Positions 1 through 13,423 of a DNA stretch of 64,000 nt are shown here, piece by piece. This stretch comes from Pogonophryne albipinna (lineage: Eukaryota; Chordata; Actinopteri; Perciformes; Artedidraconidae), in the NCBI GenBank assembly GCA_028583405.1, contig CM053258.1, forward strand, positions 3,409,988-3,473,987, given 5' to 3'. Within the stretch, counting starts at the first letter, position 1, and the number at the start of each line of letters is the position of its first letter. Made by a program: the position numbers and the translations under genes. The notes under the pieces are model-generated. The model was not told the DNA's origin. It ran no database searches and saw only the letters and a list, made by a program, of their open reading frames with translations.

Positions 1-2774
1 TATACACCTGAACATCAGCAGGAGAGAACTCTTTAAAGTAGAGACACCACATACTGATATACACCTGAACATCAGCAGGAGAGGACTCTTTAAAGTAGAG
101 ACACTAGATACTGATATACACCTGAACATCAGCAGGAGAGGACTCTTTAAAGTAGAGACACTACATACTGATATACACCTGAACATCAGCAGGAGAGGAC
201 TCTTTAAAGTAGAGACACTACATACTGATATACACCTGAACATCAGCAGGAGAGGACTCTTTAAAGTAGAGACACTACATACTGATATACACCTGAACAT
301 CAGCAGGAGAGAACTCTTTAAAGTAGAGACACCACATACTGATATACACCTGAACATCAGCAGGAGAGGACTCTTTAAAGTAGAGACACTAGATACTGAT
401 ATACACCTGAACATCAGCAGGAGAGGACTCTTTAAAGTAGAGACACTACATACTGATATACACCTGAACATCAGCAGGAGAGGACTCTTTAAAGTAGAGA
501 CACTACATACTGATATACACCTGAACATCAGCAGGAGAGGACTCTTTAAAGTAGAGACACTACATACTGATATACACCTGAACAACAGCAGGAGAGGACT
601 CTTTAAAGTAGAGACACTACATACTGATATACACCTGAACATCAGCAGGAGAGGACTCTTTAAAGTAGAGACACTACATACTGATATACACCTGAACATC
701 AGCAGGAGAGGACTCTTTAAAGTAGAGACACTACACACTGATATACACCTGAACATCAGCAGGAGAGGACTCTTTAAAGTAGAGACACTAGATACTGATA
801 TACACCTGAACAACAGCAGGAGAGTACTCTTTAAAGTAGAGACACTACATACTGATATACACCTGAACATCAGCAGGAGAGGACTCTTTAAAGTAGAGAC
901 ACTACATACTGATATACACCTGAACATCAGCAGGAGAGGACTCTTTAAAGTAGAGACACTACATACTGATATACACCTGAACATCAGCAGGAGAGGACTC
1001 TTTAAAGTAGAGACACTACATACTGATATACACCTGAACATCAGCAGGAGAGGACTCTTTAAAGTAGAGACACTACATACTGATATACACCTGAACATCA
1101 GCAGGAGAGAACTCTTTAAAGTAGAGACACCACATACTGATATACACCTGAACATCAGCAGGAGAGGACTCTTTAAAGTAGAGACACTAGATACTGATAT
1201 ACACCTGAACATCAGCAGGAGAGGACTCTTTAAAGTAGAGACACTACATACTGATATACACCTGAACATCAGCAGGAGAGGACTCTTTAAAGTAGAGACA
1301 CTACATACTGATATACACCTGAACATCAGCAGGAGAGGACTCTTTAAAGTAGAGACACTACATACTGATATACACCTGAACAACAGCAGGAGAGGACTCT
1401 TTAAAGTAGAGACACTACATACTGATATACACCTGAACATCAGCAGGAGAGGACTCTTTAAAGTAGAGACACTACATACTGATATACACCTGAACATCAG
1501 CAGGAGAGGACTCTTTAAAGTAGAGACACTACACACTGATATACACCTGAACATCAGCAGGAGAGGACTCTTTAAAGTAGAGACACTAGATACTGATATA
1601 CACCTGAACAACAGCAGGAGAGTACTCTTTAAAGTAGAGACACTACATACTGATATACACCTGAACATCAGCAGGAGAGGACTCTTTAAAGTAGAGACAC
1701 TACATACTGATATACACCTGAACATCAGCAGGAGAGGACTCTTTAAAGTAGAGACACTACATACTGATATACACCTGAACATCAGCAGGAGAGGACTCTT
1801 TAAAGTAGATACACTACATATTGATATACACCTGAACATCAGCAGGAGAGGACTCTTTAAAGTAGAGACACTACATACTGATATACACCTGAACATCAGC
1901 AAGAGAGGACTCTTTAAAGTAGAGACACTACATACTGATATACACCTGAACATCAGCAAGAGAGGACTCTTTAAAGTAGAGACACTACATATTGATATAC
2001 ACCTGAACATCAGCAGGAGAGGACTCTTTAAAGTAGATATACTACATACTGATATACACCTGAACATCAGCAGGAGAGGACTCTTTAAAGTAGAGACACT
2101 ACATACTGATATACACCTGAACATCAGCAGGAGAGGACTCTTTAAAGTAGAGACACTAGATACTGATATACACCTGAACAACAGCAGAAGAGGACTCTTT
2201 AAAGTAGAGACACTACATACTGATATACACCTGAACATCAGCAGGAGAGGACTCTTTAAAGTAGAGACACTACATACTGATATACACCTGAACATCAGCA
2301 GGAGAGGACTCTTTAAAGTAGAGACACTACACACTGATATACACCTGAACATCAGCAGGAGAGGACTCTTTAAAGTAGAGACACTACATACTGATATACA
2401 CCTGAACATCAGTAGGAGAGGACTCTTTAAAGTAGAGACACTACATACTGATATACACCTGAACATCAGCAGGAGAGGACTCTTTAAAGCAGAGACACTA
2501 CATACTGATATACACCTGAACATCAGTAGGAGAGGACTCTTTAAAGTAGAGACACTACATACTGATATACACCTGAACATCAGCAGGAGAGGACTCTTTA
2601 AAGTAGAGACACTACATACTGATATACACCTGAACATCAGTAGGAGAGGACTCTTTAAAGTAGAGACACTACATACTGATATACACCTGAACATCAGCAG
2701 GAGAGGACTCTTTAAAGCAGAGACACTACATACTGATATACACCTGAACATCAGCAGGAGAGGACTCTTTAAAA
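1..2774 (+). repeat. 57-bp minisatellite array 1 (about 49 copies)
   Basis: Head-to-tail copies of a 57-bp unit containing CACCTGAACATCAGCAGG and CTCTTTAAAGTAGAGACAC. Variant units (GAACTC, CACCACATAC, CTAGATAC, AACAACAGC, GTACTC) recur in the same order 798 bp apart (14 x 57), for example the GAACTC unit at 311 and 1109, so a 14-unit block was duplicated as a whole. A smaller 5-unit step (285 bp) separates the same variant at 26 and 311. The unit length is a multiple of three, so reading frames stay open through the array, but the pattern is not that of a protein. The left edge is outside the window. Confidence 0.98.
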
Positions 2775-3364
2775 GGATTGAAAGACTTTCTAGTGTCATC
2801 TGCACTAAAGCTGCTGCATACTTTTGTCAATAAAGATCTCCAGTCTCATGCTTTGCAACATACAATATACTTATACTACAGAAATTGTGCACTAGATATA
2901 AGCAGTAAAACAATATATACATATGAGAGAGAACAAGATCAAACAGAATGTAATACTGTGCAGTCTTTACAGCACAGTGTATTATAAACATACAGTATGA
3001 GAGTGGTTGCACTTGCACAGAGCGCAGGATTTTAACCGTGGGATAAAACTGTATTTTTCTTAAGAAAAACATCCTGTTTTGGTTCAGAAATGTCTCCAAT
3101 TAGTGCTGTATCATATCCCTGATCCCGCTAGAACTCATGTTTATTTAAATCATATATCACTGCACCAGAAGGACCTAATTTAGTTTTTGATTTTGAGTTT
3201 TTTTTATGATGAAAGCAGCAGACTGTGTGCATGGTAATTACTGTCTGTTACAAGACGGTCTCTATACCTGCTGACAGATCCTACACTTGCACTGGGTGTG
3301 AACAAATGTAGGATTAAGATGGCAGTCTGAATATGGAAAGGGTATTGAAACACACACGCACACG

Positions 3365-3453
<89 letters not shown>

Positions 3454-4094
3454 ACAGTCTTGCGGAGATTCTCTCATTAGCTTGTGAGCTCAAATCTCAC
3501 AGAACAAGTCCACACAAGACAAGACTGTTTTCTTCTTCCTCCTCTTCCTCCTCTTCCTCCTCGGATAGGCTAAGTGGTTGCAGCTGTTTCTTCCCCTTCT
3601 ACTGAAGTACTTTAATTACATTTCAAATTTCACATTCGAGGCATTCAGCTGGGAAACTTACAATAGGAGCAACAGCAGATTAAGCTTCAATGCGTGAATT
3701 ATCCGCCACTTGAAAAAGCAACTTCTACTCATGCAAATTTAAGGCGAGTCTCAAAATGAAGACAAACAGTCGCTCTCATGAAGAATTACTAATGTTTTAA
3801 GAGCTTTGTTGACGAAGGACATCTTATTAATTTACATCTCTTTTCACAAATATTGAATTACACTGACTTTCTTCAAAATGTCCCATTTTCACCCTCAATC
3901 TGCATCAACATTTTAAAGAACTCCTAGTCTTGTTTTGGATTTGCATTCACATCCATTACCCCAGATGTGTTATTCCTCACCTGTCCACTAAAGATCACTG
4001 TAGAAATGAATACTAAGCCTGCATCAACCCTAAAATGAAGACACACAAAGACAAGCGCTGTCAACGTGAACGCATTCATCTGGAAACCTTAAAG
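2775..4094. other. Gene-free stretch with a CA microsatellite
   Basis: Unique-looking A+T-rich sequence after the minisatellite. It holds a (CA)n tract at about 3351-3451 and a short TTCCTCC-type pyrimidine run near 3535-3560. I see no coding exon or RNA gene. Confidence 0.7.
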
Positions 4095-4588
4095 CAGTGT
4101 TAATTTCGTCAACGAAAACTAGGACGAAAAATGTTTGTCAACGACCTTTTTTACATGACTAAGACGAGACGAGGACGAGCTAAAAATAGATTTTTGATAA
4201 TAAAAACTATGACGAGATGTATATTTTGTTTTCGTTGACGAGACGAGACAGGACTAAGGTGTTACTGGTGGATATTTTCCCCCATTGTCCGTCTTGTCCG
4301 TCAAAATGCACCCCTGTCATTGGTTGAATTAGTTGGGATTCTGGGAATCTGCACACGTCACTAATTACACAAGTAAAGTGTTAAGAGAGTGAAATGTTGC
4401 TTTATGAATTTCAATAATGTCACCTTGATTACCTGTATTTAACTGAATTGGTTTAAAGACTGGACTAAAATGTAATGATTTTTCATCGACTAAAACTATG
4501 AAGGATAAAAAGGACTAAAATGTGACTAAAACTAATAACCATTTTCGTCTAAAGACTAAATCTAAAATAGCTGCCAAAATGAACACTG
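4095..4588. mobile_element. hAT-like MITE with CAGTGTT termini
   Basis: The left end reads CAGTGTTAATTTCGTC and the right end is its imperfect inverted copy, finishing in AACACTG. The flanking 8-mers CCTTAAAG and GTTTTAAG match at only 5 of 8 positions, so this is an old insertion. The interior is rich in GACGA/GACTAAAA motifs and has no ORF. The layout fits a non-autonomous hAT element; the family was not checked against a library. Confidence 0.7.
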
Positions 4589-4896
4589 GTTTTAAGAAAT
4601 AACGCAGATTAATCACATTACCAAGTTTTCCCCAACCTTTCTCCCGTAATGCGAACGTGGATTGTTTTACTATATGAAAGGAAGTGAAAAGGCAAATAGA
4701 GCGTACAAACTGGCTGAAAGCTGCATGTATCGCACCTGACTCGAGACCACTGGACACGTCCGTTCTGTAGGTTATTTACTGTCATTGGAAATGTTGAGTA
4801 TTGAAAGTTCACCACGTGTTCTTCTTGTCAAGCTATTTCCAATACAATGGTTGACAGGTAGCAGTAAATATGTCCTAACCTACGAGTCATAAATAA

Positions 4897-5708
4897 TAGA
4901 GATGTCCCGATCCGATCACGTGATCGGGGATCGGAGCCGATCACGTGATTTTCAAAAGATCGGGAGAAAAAAAATCGGGGATCGGGATTTTTTTATTTAT
5001 TTTTTTTATAATTTTTATTTTTTTATTTAATGTTACAAAACAAAAATGACCATGTTCACGTCTTAAAGTCATCCTGAGGCCTTAGTTTTGGTTTGAAATG
5101 ACACAACATCATGTATGTGTTGCTTCTTTTGGGCTTGTTTTCAGACCTGGTTGCTTATTTCTCTCAAAGCTGGCAACAGAGTGGGCGCGCAGTGTCTAGC
5201 AGTAAGCTAACGAGAGGCTACGTTCAGCTGGTGACTCGGGACTCGGGACAGACTGAGAAAATGTCAGGAGTTTGGAAGTATTATAAAATTGAAAGCGAAG
5301 GCAGTGTAACAGCCAGATGCAATGTTTGCAAGGCGGAGGTTCCGCGTGGTGGAAAGAACAGAGCTACGTTCAACACGACCAATCTAATACGCCACCTGAG
5401 AAACAAACACCAACAACAACAGGACGAGTACACAGCGGCCACTCGGGTAACGGCACTGAAACAACCGACACTTTCAGAGACTTTTAAAAGGAAAGAGAAA
5501 CTGCCCCAGAACGGTGAAAAGGCCAAACAAATAACAGCCAAGATGGCTGAACTCATCGCGTTGGATGACCAGCCGTTATCTGTTACCTTTTTTTTCTCTT
5601 AATGCATTGCATAAAGATCGGATCGGGAAAAATCGGTATCGGCAGATTGTCAAAATCAAATGATCGGAATCGGATCGGGAGCAAAAAAATGTGATCGGGA
5701 CATCCCTA
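4897..5708 (+). mobile_element. Non-autonomous hAT element, copy 1, with BED-finger ORF
   Basis: Terminal inverted repeats TAGAGATGTCCCGATC (left) and GATCGGGACATCCCTA (right) match at 15 of 16 positions. They are flanked by an 8-bp target duplication, ATAAATAA / ATTAATAA (7 of 8). Subterminal GATCGG/CGATC motifs occur at both ends. Inside is a short ORF with a BED zinc finger but no transposase catalytic domain. A sister copy lies at 6695-7440. Confidence 0.9.
5261..5602 (+). CDS. BED-type zinc-finger fragment of a hAT transposase
   Basis: I take the start at 5261, where the protein begins MSGVWKYY; an upstream in-frame ATG at 5111 adds 50 residues that do not look like transposase. The finger is CNVC, then about 25 residues, then HLRNKH (C-x2-C ... 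H-x4-H), typical of BED domains in hAT transposases and ZBED proteins, which bind transposon ends. The ORF stops after about 113 residues, before any DDE catalytic region, so it cannot be a full transposase. The second copy keeps the same finger. It could be a remnant, or a small DNA-binding protein that competes with transposase; I cannot tell which. Confidence 0.6.
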   Translation: MSGVWKYYKIESEGSVTARCNVCKAEVPRGGKNRATFNTTNLIRHLRNKHQQQQDEYTAATRVTALKQPTLSETFKRKEKLPQNGEKAKQITAKMAELIALDDQPLSVTFFFS

Positions 5709-6089
5709 ATTAATAATGTTGGATCTTTTTATTATTGTAAGGTTGGTGGCCTTCTCCTTTTAAGGAATGTAGACATGATGGCTCTCCTGTTGCTGTGTTA
5801 AAAATAATCCTATATGTATGTTTTCTTGTCTATCTCAACCCCCCTCCTTTTCTACTCTCTTTCTGAAAATGTGAATATAAGACCTCCTGATTGTTGTACT
5901 TCGCTGCAAACTGCTCGACACTTGTCTTATTCCAAGTTTCTTCATTTCAGTATAACAGGAAGGTTTCCCCACCATTTTATAATTATTTGATGGTTTTCTA
6001 TTGGTTAACTTCCACCACATGACTCGTTCTTTAGATGAGCTGAAAACAGAGGAGAGGCATTGTGTTTCCTGAAGATGCACAGGAGTGTG

Positions 6090-6694
6090 AGATAGTGGAT
6101 AGAGTCAACACCAACCACTTTGAAACAAGTCTCTGGTTTTGTCACATCTTGAGTACTGTCCGGTCATATGGTCATCAGCAGCAAAAACACATTACAAATA
6201 GCTCAAAACAAGGCTGCCAGACTTTCTCCACTGTTCGAAGCGCACTCATATTGGAGTTATGCGTAGAAACCTACCATGGCTTCCGGTTGAGAAACGTCTG
6301 CAATCTCGTGTTATCACTTTTCTCAGAAATGTCCGCTTTGGCAAAAAAACACTGTATTTTTATGATCAAATAGTTTACACAAGAGACGAGCATGACCATA
6401 GGACTAGACAAGCTACATCAGGCCATCTACTGGCACCTAAACCCAGGACACATCTTCTGAACTCTTCTGTGTCTTATAGAGCTATAAAGGAATGGGACTC
6501 ATTGCCAAACTACCTTGCTGACATAGAGTCCAGAGCCTCTTTCAAGAAGAGATTGAGGTGCCATCTACTAATGACCATGTACCCTCGTGAACTGTGAACC
6601 CTAATGTACTGGTGGGTGTCTTGTGCACTCATCCTTGGCTGAGTTTGATGTTGAAAGTGGATGAGATTGTTGATGATGTTGGTGATGTTGTTAA
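6090..6694 (+). pseudogene. LINE reverse-transcriptase C-terminal remnant (5' part)
   Basis: The frame starting near 6259 reads LPWLPVEKRL, then WDSLPNYLADIESRASFKKR and CHLL, which is the C-terminal tail typical of vertebrate non-LTR retrotransposon ORF2 proteins. Upstream sequence (about 6130-6250) encodes more of the same protein but only with a frame change and an internal stop, so the copy is dead. A hAT element interrupts it at 6695, and the LINE 3' UTR resumes at 7449. Confidence 0.8.
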
Positions 6695-7440
6695 TAGAGA
6701 GGGGATCGGAGCCGATCACGTGATTTTCAAAAGATCGGAATCGGGAGAAAAAAATGGGGGATCGGGAATGTTTTGTTTTATTTAATGTTACAAAACAAAA
6801 ATGACCATGTTCACGTCTTAAAGTCATTCTGAGGCCTTAGTTTTGGTTTAAAGTTACACAACATCATGTATGTGTTGCTTCTGTTGGGCTTGTTTTCAGA
6901 CCTGGTTGCTTATTTCTCTCAAAGCTGGCAACAGAGTGGGCGCGCAGTGTCTAATAGTAGCAGTAAGCTAACGAGAGGCTACGTTCAGCTGGTGACTCGG
7001 GAGTCGGGACAGAGCAAATGTCAGGAGTTTGGAAGTATTATAAAATTGAAAGCGAAGGCAGTGTAACAGCCAGATGCAATGTTTGCAAGGCGGAGGTTCC
7101 GCGTGGTGGAAAGAACAGAGCTACGTTCAACACGACCAATCTAATACGCCACCTGAGAAACAAACACCAACAACAACAGGACGAGTACACAGCGGCCACT
7201 CAGGTAACGGCACTGAAACAACCAACACTTTCAGAGACTTTTAAAAGGAAAGAGAAACTGCCCCAGAACAGCAGATGGCTGAATTCATCGCGTTGGATGA
7301 CCAGCCGTTATCTGTTACCTTTTTTTTCTCTTAATGCATTGCATAAAGATCGGATCGGGAAAAATCGGTATCGGCAGATTGTCAAAATCAAATGATCGGA
7401 ATCGGATCGGGAGCAAAAACAGGTGATCGGGACATCCCTA
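6695..7440 (+). mobile_element. Non-autonomous hAT element, copy 2, nested in a LINE
   Basis: The right end is identical to copy 1 (GATCGGGACATCCCTA). The left end has lost about 23 bp of the terminal region. An exact 8-bp target duplication, GTTGTTAA, lies at 6687-6694 and 7441-7448. The insertion sits in the 3' untranslated part of the LINE at 6090-7575. The BED-finger ORF at 7018-7395 is kept, with nearly identical residues through the finger and a different end caused by a deletion. Confidence 0.92.
7018..7395 (+). CDS. BED-type zinc-finger fragment, hAT copy 2
   Basis: Same N-terminus (MSGVWKYY) and same C-x2-C ... H-x4-H BED finger as the ORF at 5261-5602. A deletion after the KLPQN segment changes the frame, and the last third is unrelated sequence derived from the element's 3' end. 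There is no catalytic domain. This is probably transposon debris; preservation of the finger in both copies may only reflect youth. Confidence 0.55.
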   Translation: MSGVWKYYKIESEGSVTARCNVCKAEVPRGGKNRATFNTTNLIRHLRNKHQQQQDEYTAATQVTALKQPTLSETFKRKEKLPQNSRWLNSSRWMTSRYLLPFFSLNALHKDRIGKNRYRQIVKIK

Positions 7441-7448
7441 GTTGTTAA

Positions 7449-7575
7449 TGATGTCAGGACTTATGTCTTGAATGTTGTTGTGTTGTGTATTGTTGTATTG
7501 TTTTAAGTGTCGGTCCCCAGGAAGAGCAGCTTTTGTCAAGAGCAAAAGATAATGGGGATCCTAAACAAACATAAA
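7449..7575 (+). mobile_element. LINE 3' UTR continuing after the nested hAT
   Basis: It follows directly after the second GTTGTTAA and ends with the GGTCCCCAGGAAGAGCAG ... AATGGGGATCCTAAACAAA signature common at 3' ends of fish LINEs. It is the downstream part of the LINE whose coding remnant ends at 6597. Confidence 0.7.
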
Positions 7576-8329
<754 letters not shown>

Positions 8330-8766
8330 TTTCCATCGAAAAATGTCCTGATGACTTAGAAAATGTTCTTTGAATTCGTGCAATTAAGGTACACTGGACT
8401 GGGAGGATTGTGTTGAGTGATTAACGCGTCAGCAATCAATCAATCTGATTCTGTTACAAGTGTGCTTCATTATTTAGAACACGCTGTTAACGATGGCAGA
8501 AATTAGGGACGAAAATGCTTAAAAATGACCCAGGAAATGTCAGAATGACCCTAAAAACCAAGATAGAGGAACCAAAACTGCTGTAGATTGATGAAAATAC
8601 ACATATTTATCAGTAAAAAGATATTAGTTTAAATAACTTTTAGTTAGAGACATCCCGATATTTATTTCATTTTGTTTTTCTTACTTTTACTGAGTGGGTT
8701 ATCTGTTATGAACTTTTGATTTGCCTTTATTCATTATTTTTCTTGCCTATTTCTATTAATACTATG

Positions 8767-8990
8767 TAATAATAATAATAATAACTTTAATTTATATCGC
8801 CTTTCATTAACCCAAGGTCGCTTCACAATGAAACATTTAAGGACAAGACATAAAACAGGGGGCAGAAATGGTTACATTGCCGGGGGGGGGGGGGGGGGGG
8901 GCGGGGGGGATGTTGGAAGGCTTTGTTGAACAGATGAGTTTTCAGGGTTGATTTGAAGATGTTCAGAGAAGGGGCGTCACGGATGTACAT
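8767..8990 (+). mobile_element. Fragment of an interspersed retroelement with poly-G tract
   Basis: Begins with (AAT)n, continues with a TTTATATCGCCTTTCATTAA motif and GGTCGCTTCACAATG, widely seen in fish retroelement 3' regions, and contains a G run at about 8882-8907. No coding frame is left. Confidence 0.5.
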
Positions 8991-9206
8991 TTATACCCAG
9001 TGATTTCCAGTGTCTAGACTGAGAGAAATAGATGTATAATATGTATGTGCCTAGGATAAAGAGCGGATATAAATCAGATTAAGAGGAGAAACTATGGAGA
9101 AAGGAACATATTAACATTAAAGAAATATGTATTTATGTCTTCTAGTCCCAATGTTCAAATAGAAAACGGTTCCTAAAAGTGTTTCTCAGCTGCATCAGGA
9201 TGTCAA

Positions 9207-9520
<314 letters not shown>

Positions 9521-9525
9521 GAAGC

Positions 9526-9598
9526 CTTGGTAAGGGTTAGGGTTAGATTAGGGTTAGGGTTAGGGTTAGGGTTAGGGGTTAGGGTTAGGGTTAGGCAT
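9526..9598 (+). repeat. Interstitial telomere-like (GGGTTA)n tract
   Basis: About 11 copies of TTAGGG with a few one-base variants (GGGGTTAGGG, GATTAGGG) directly downstream of the LINE tail. It is short, degenerate and flanked by ordinary sequence, so it is internal rather than a chromosome end. Confidence 0.9.
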
Positions 9599-9682
9599 GT
9601 GTTGGTTATGGTTAAGGTTAGGATAAGTCTCCAGGAAATGCATGTAAGTCAATGTAATGTCCCCTGAAGTGATGTATACATG

Positions 9683-9685
<3 letters not shown>

Positions 9686-9758
<73 letters not shown>
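9686..9758. repeat. (TG)n microsatellite
   Basis: About 36 TG dinucleotides. Confidence 0.98.
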
Positions 9759-9760
<2 letters not shown>

Positions 9761-10411
9761 TTCAATAAAACAAGGTAACAGGGGCTCGATCAATACTCTT
9801 CATCCCACAGCCATGGTTAACACGCTGCAGCTCTTTTACATAACACACATCATGTGGTGAGGGTGGAAATGAACCGCATTATCTTCAGAGGAGCCACATC
9901 CATCGGATTCTGATCGTATGAGAATATATATACATAAGAACCCCTTTCCAGTGGGTGGTCGGGTGTATTTTAGAGCTTATAGCACTTCGTATAGAGGGAA
10001 TACGACATGGCATTAATAAGTACAGAGCCACTACAGGCAGGAATATTGTTAATGGGATTAAATATGACTAATGTGTGGCTAAGGGGGTCAACTGATTATC
10101 AGAGGGAATACATAAGACGAAATACATCAAAAGTACTTTTTCCCAAAGTTACCTGGTGTTTTTTATGCTTTACTTGCCTTACTTGTGCTTCTTACGTCTC
10201 TTAATATCTTGCATGTTAAGAGTTGTACTTTAAAACATTAAAAGGTCATGAAATGGAAATGGAAACTACCAATAAGTTGCACATGAGCCAAGAACCAAAA
10301 CTTAAACACTAATACATGAACTATTTCCTTAAGTAGATATTATTTACTCGAGACTTTGCATACTTTTTCCCAGCACAAAAACACAAACTATCTCTGAGGT
10401 TTAGGAGAAAA
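9759..10411. other. Gene-free stretch
   Basis: No exon or named repeat seen between two dinucleotide arrays. Confidence 0.6.
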
Positions 10412-11035
<624 letters not shown>

Positions 11036-11060
11036 ACACACTCTCGCGGTGGCACTTCAC

Positions 11061-11219
11061 CTGGCTGTTTGCTGCCTCTCCTCCCGGTCCCCCCGGTCCC
11101 CCTCCTCCGGTCCCGAGCTCCGGCAGCCTCCTCCGGCTGAGCACCAGCAGGTAAACCAGCGCTCCCAGCCACACGAGCACCGCCACGCTCACCGACAGCC
11201 TCCGACAGAGACGCTTCAT
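11061..11219 (-). CDS. First coding exon of a type II membrane protein, GALNT14-like
   Basis: The minus-strand ATG at 11217-11219 opens a 53-codon exon ending CAG with donor GTGAAG (intron starts at 11060). The peptide begins MKRLCRRLSVSVAVLVWLGA, then a further hydrophobic stretch and SRRR, then a Gly/Pro-rich linker. A short basic tail, one signal anchor and a flexible stem is the layout of Golgi glycosyltransferases. The M-[KR]-R-L-x-R-R-L start resembles polypeptide GalNAc-transferase 14, which starts mucin-type O-glycosylation in the Golgi; this match is from memory. The sequence around it is GC-rich, as expected for a first exon. No further exon is visible down to position 1, so the rest lies beyond the window. 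The identity is tentative. Confidence 0.55.
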
Positions 11220-11440
11220 TTCCCGGTGGTCAGGAGGAGCCGGCGGCTGCCCGGCTCATCTTATACTTCCATGTCTACACAAGCGAGGGAGAAAAGACAA
11301 TAAAACAAAGCGGAATAAAAGCGGACTAACCCTCCACTAACTCGCTCACACACACTCTCTGTGCTGACGGCAACACACTGACTCTCTCTCTCTCCAACTC
11401 ACAGAGGCTCGAGCGCTCCGCTGACACGCCTGACAGCCGC

Positions 11441-11441
11441 G

Positions 11442-11512
<71 letters not shown>
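11441..11512. repeat. (GT)n microsatellite upstream of the GALNT-like exon
   Basis: About 33 GT dinucleotides inside a GC-rich stretch (11050-11600), in the likely 5' flank of the minus-strand exon at 11061-11219. Confidence 0.97.
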
Positions 11513-11514
<2 letters not shown>

Positions 11515-11949
11515 TGCGCAGTCAGTGTGTTTCGCACAGGGACTCCTGGACCCTCCTGGAGGTTTGACTGAGGAGCATGGAGCTCCACCTGCCGACACAC
11601 ACAACTACTCCACTGATGGAGAATAAAAAACGGTATTACATTTTTTATTTTTTTAATAATACAAAAAATAAACACACAAGAATAGAATAAAATAATAAAA
11701 TTAGAAATATGTATTTATCATGGGAGAGATTGTGTTTTATGACAGTTGTTATATTTAAGAGTATACACAAATACATTAAATACAAATCGAAAATGGATAG
11801 TCAACAAAATCTGACTTTTTTCATAATCTATGGATTTTTTTCAAATAATTACACATTTGTTCAGATATTTAGTGTCAATTTTGAACAACAGAGGGCTCTC
11901 CTATCATAGTCGCAACCCACCACAACAGCACTAAGTCAAAACAGAGGTC

Positions 11950-12330
11950 CTTTTTTAGTTAAGATTCAAAGAGTGAAAGGCTTTATTGTGATTTATTGCA
12001 CAATAGTTACAGTGTGTTGTTTGCAATGAGATATGAAGTCCCAGGCTCCCCCAACAATGCAACACATACAATATACTTAATACATAATAGCAATACATAA
12101 GGAACTAAATACTGCAAGTGACACAGTGGTGCAAGTAAAAGCATGAATAAGTAAATATGTTCATGTTGAATAGAACAAGCTAAATGTGGATTGAAAGACT
12201 GCTCGTTGTGATAATAAGCAGTCATGTAAAAAAGAGTGGAAAACAAAGACTAAGTGTGACGTAATACTAACATTAATGCAAGTGTTGTTTTTATATTAAT
12301 ATCAATACAACCCCTTGTTTATGTCTATTT
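11950..12330 (-). mobile_element. LINE-like 3' end fragment
   Basis: On the minus strand this reads as a 3' end with AATAAAGCC near 11978, preceded by runs of short CTTGCAGTATTTAG-like motifs. Similar minus-oriented ends occur near 37450-37610 and 51985-52150. No coding frame. Confidence 0.4.
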
Positions 12331-13420
12331 AACCCAGCAGTGCCAGTTGGTTTCAGTGTGTAGTCTGAGAGAAACAAAAACATGTTCTAAATATTTATAA
12401 GGATAAAGAACAAGTGGATGAAAAAGAGAGAAGATGGAAGGAGGCTGGAATACATAATATGGGTTTGAATAGAAGAGAAGGAGGCGAGAGGAGTCATCTT
12501 TTCCTGTTGCATTCACACGAGTCGACAAGTCAAGAGAAATACTTTCTAAATAATTGATCTGACACACTGAGCTTTATCAATTAAACACATGATACAAAAA
12601 TAAAAATGATTCTTCTTATGTGAGAGGTGAACCAGAGGATACACGTCTTTATGGCTTAGTGCGCCATCTAGTGTTCAAAAACACCACTCTGTTTGACTCG
12701 ACATGTATTATTTGTTTTACTTTTGTTTTGTGTTACTGCTGCTATTGTTGTAGGCCTATATGTTATTTTATTATTTGCCGGTTGGCCCATGTGAGTACGG
12801 TTGTGTGTCTAAATAAATGAACGCCGTTAAGTGCTGCGTGTTTTGATTGTATGTTGCGGCTCTCCGCACGAGCCGCTACCACTAAGTAGAGGGCGGGTCG
12901 TAACAGGTGGGTTTGGGGGATTTTGACCGCATGCTTTGTTGCCGCCTGAACTGTTCTGCACGTAAAGCACTTTGTGACGTTGTTTGGAAAAGTGCTGTAT
13001 AAATAAAAGTTATTATTATTATTAAAACCAATAGATCTCCTTTCTCTTTTACTGGCATTGTTTTCTTTCTGTTGATTTTCAATCCACCAAATTGCATTAA
13101 AGTCTACAGACGTGTTTTTTTATAGCCTTTACAAATCTGTTTCTCGACACAATCCGGCCACCGAGCTCTGTAGAAAGTTTCTTCCACCCCGTAATATGCC
13201 ATTGGTTACAAAGACTGGTTTAAAAATCCCTCTATTTACACAGTCTGACTCAAATCAAGGTGTAGAAACATCTCGACGAAGAGCAAGAGAACTTGGAGGC
13301 ACCCAAGCAACATTTCAAGCATCATAGCAAAGTGTGAATCCTATAATGTTATTTCTTTTTAATACATTTGCAAAATAAACTCCCTTACTAAATCCCTGTT
13401 TTCAAAAAGGCTGAAACATT
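12331..13420. other. Spacer with a LINE 3'-tail fragment
   Basis: 12955-13022 carries GTAAAGCACTTTGTGACG ... GCTGTATAAATAAAAG followed by (TTA)n, a typical LINE/SINE tail. The rest shows no exon. Confidence 0.55.
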
Positions 13421-13423
13421 AAG

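Noticed and set aside
3204..3605. Poly-(Cys-Val) and poly-(Thr-His) ORFs
   Set aside because: Translations of the CA microsatellite; likewise at 8036, 9142-9441, 9572-9860, 10321-10620 and 11326-11675.
9526..9598. True chromosome end
   Set aside because: Short, degenerate and flanked on both sides by ordinary interspersed sequence.
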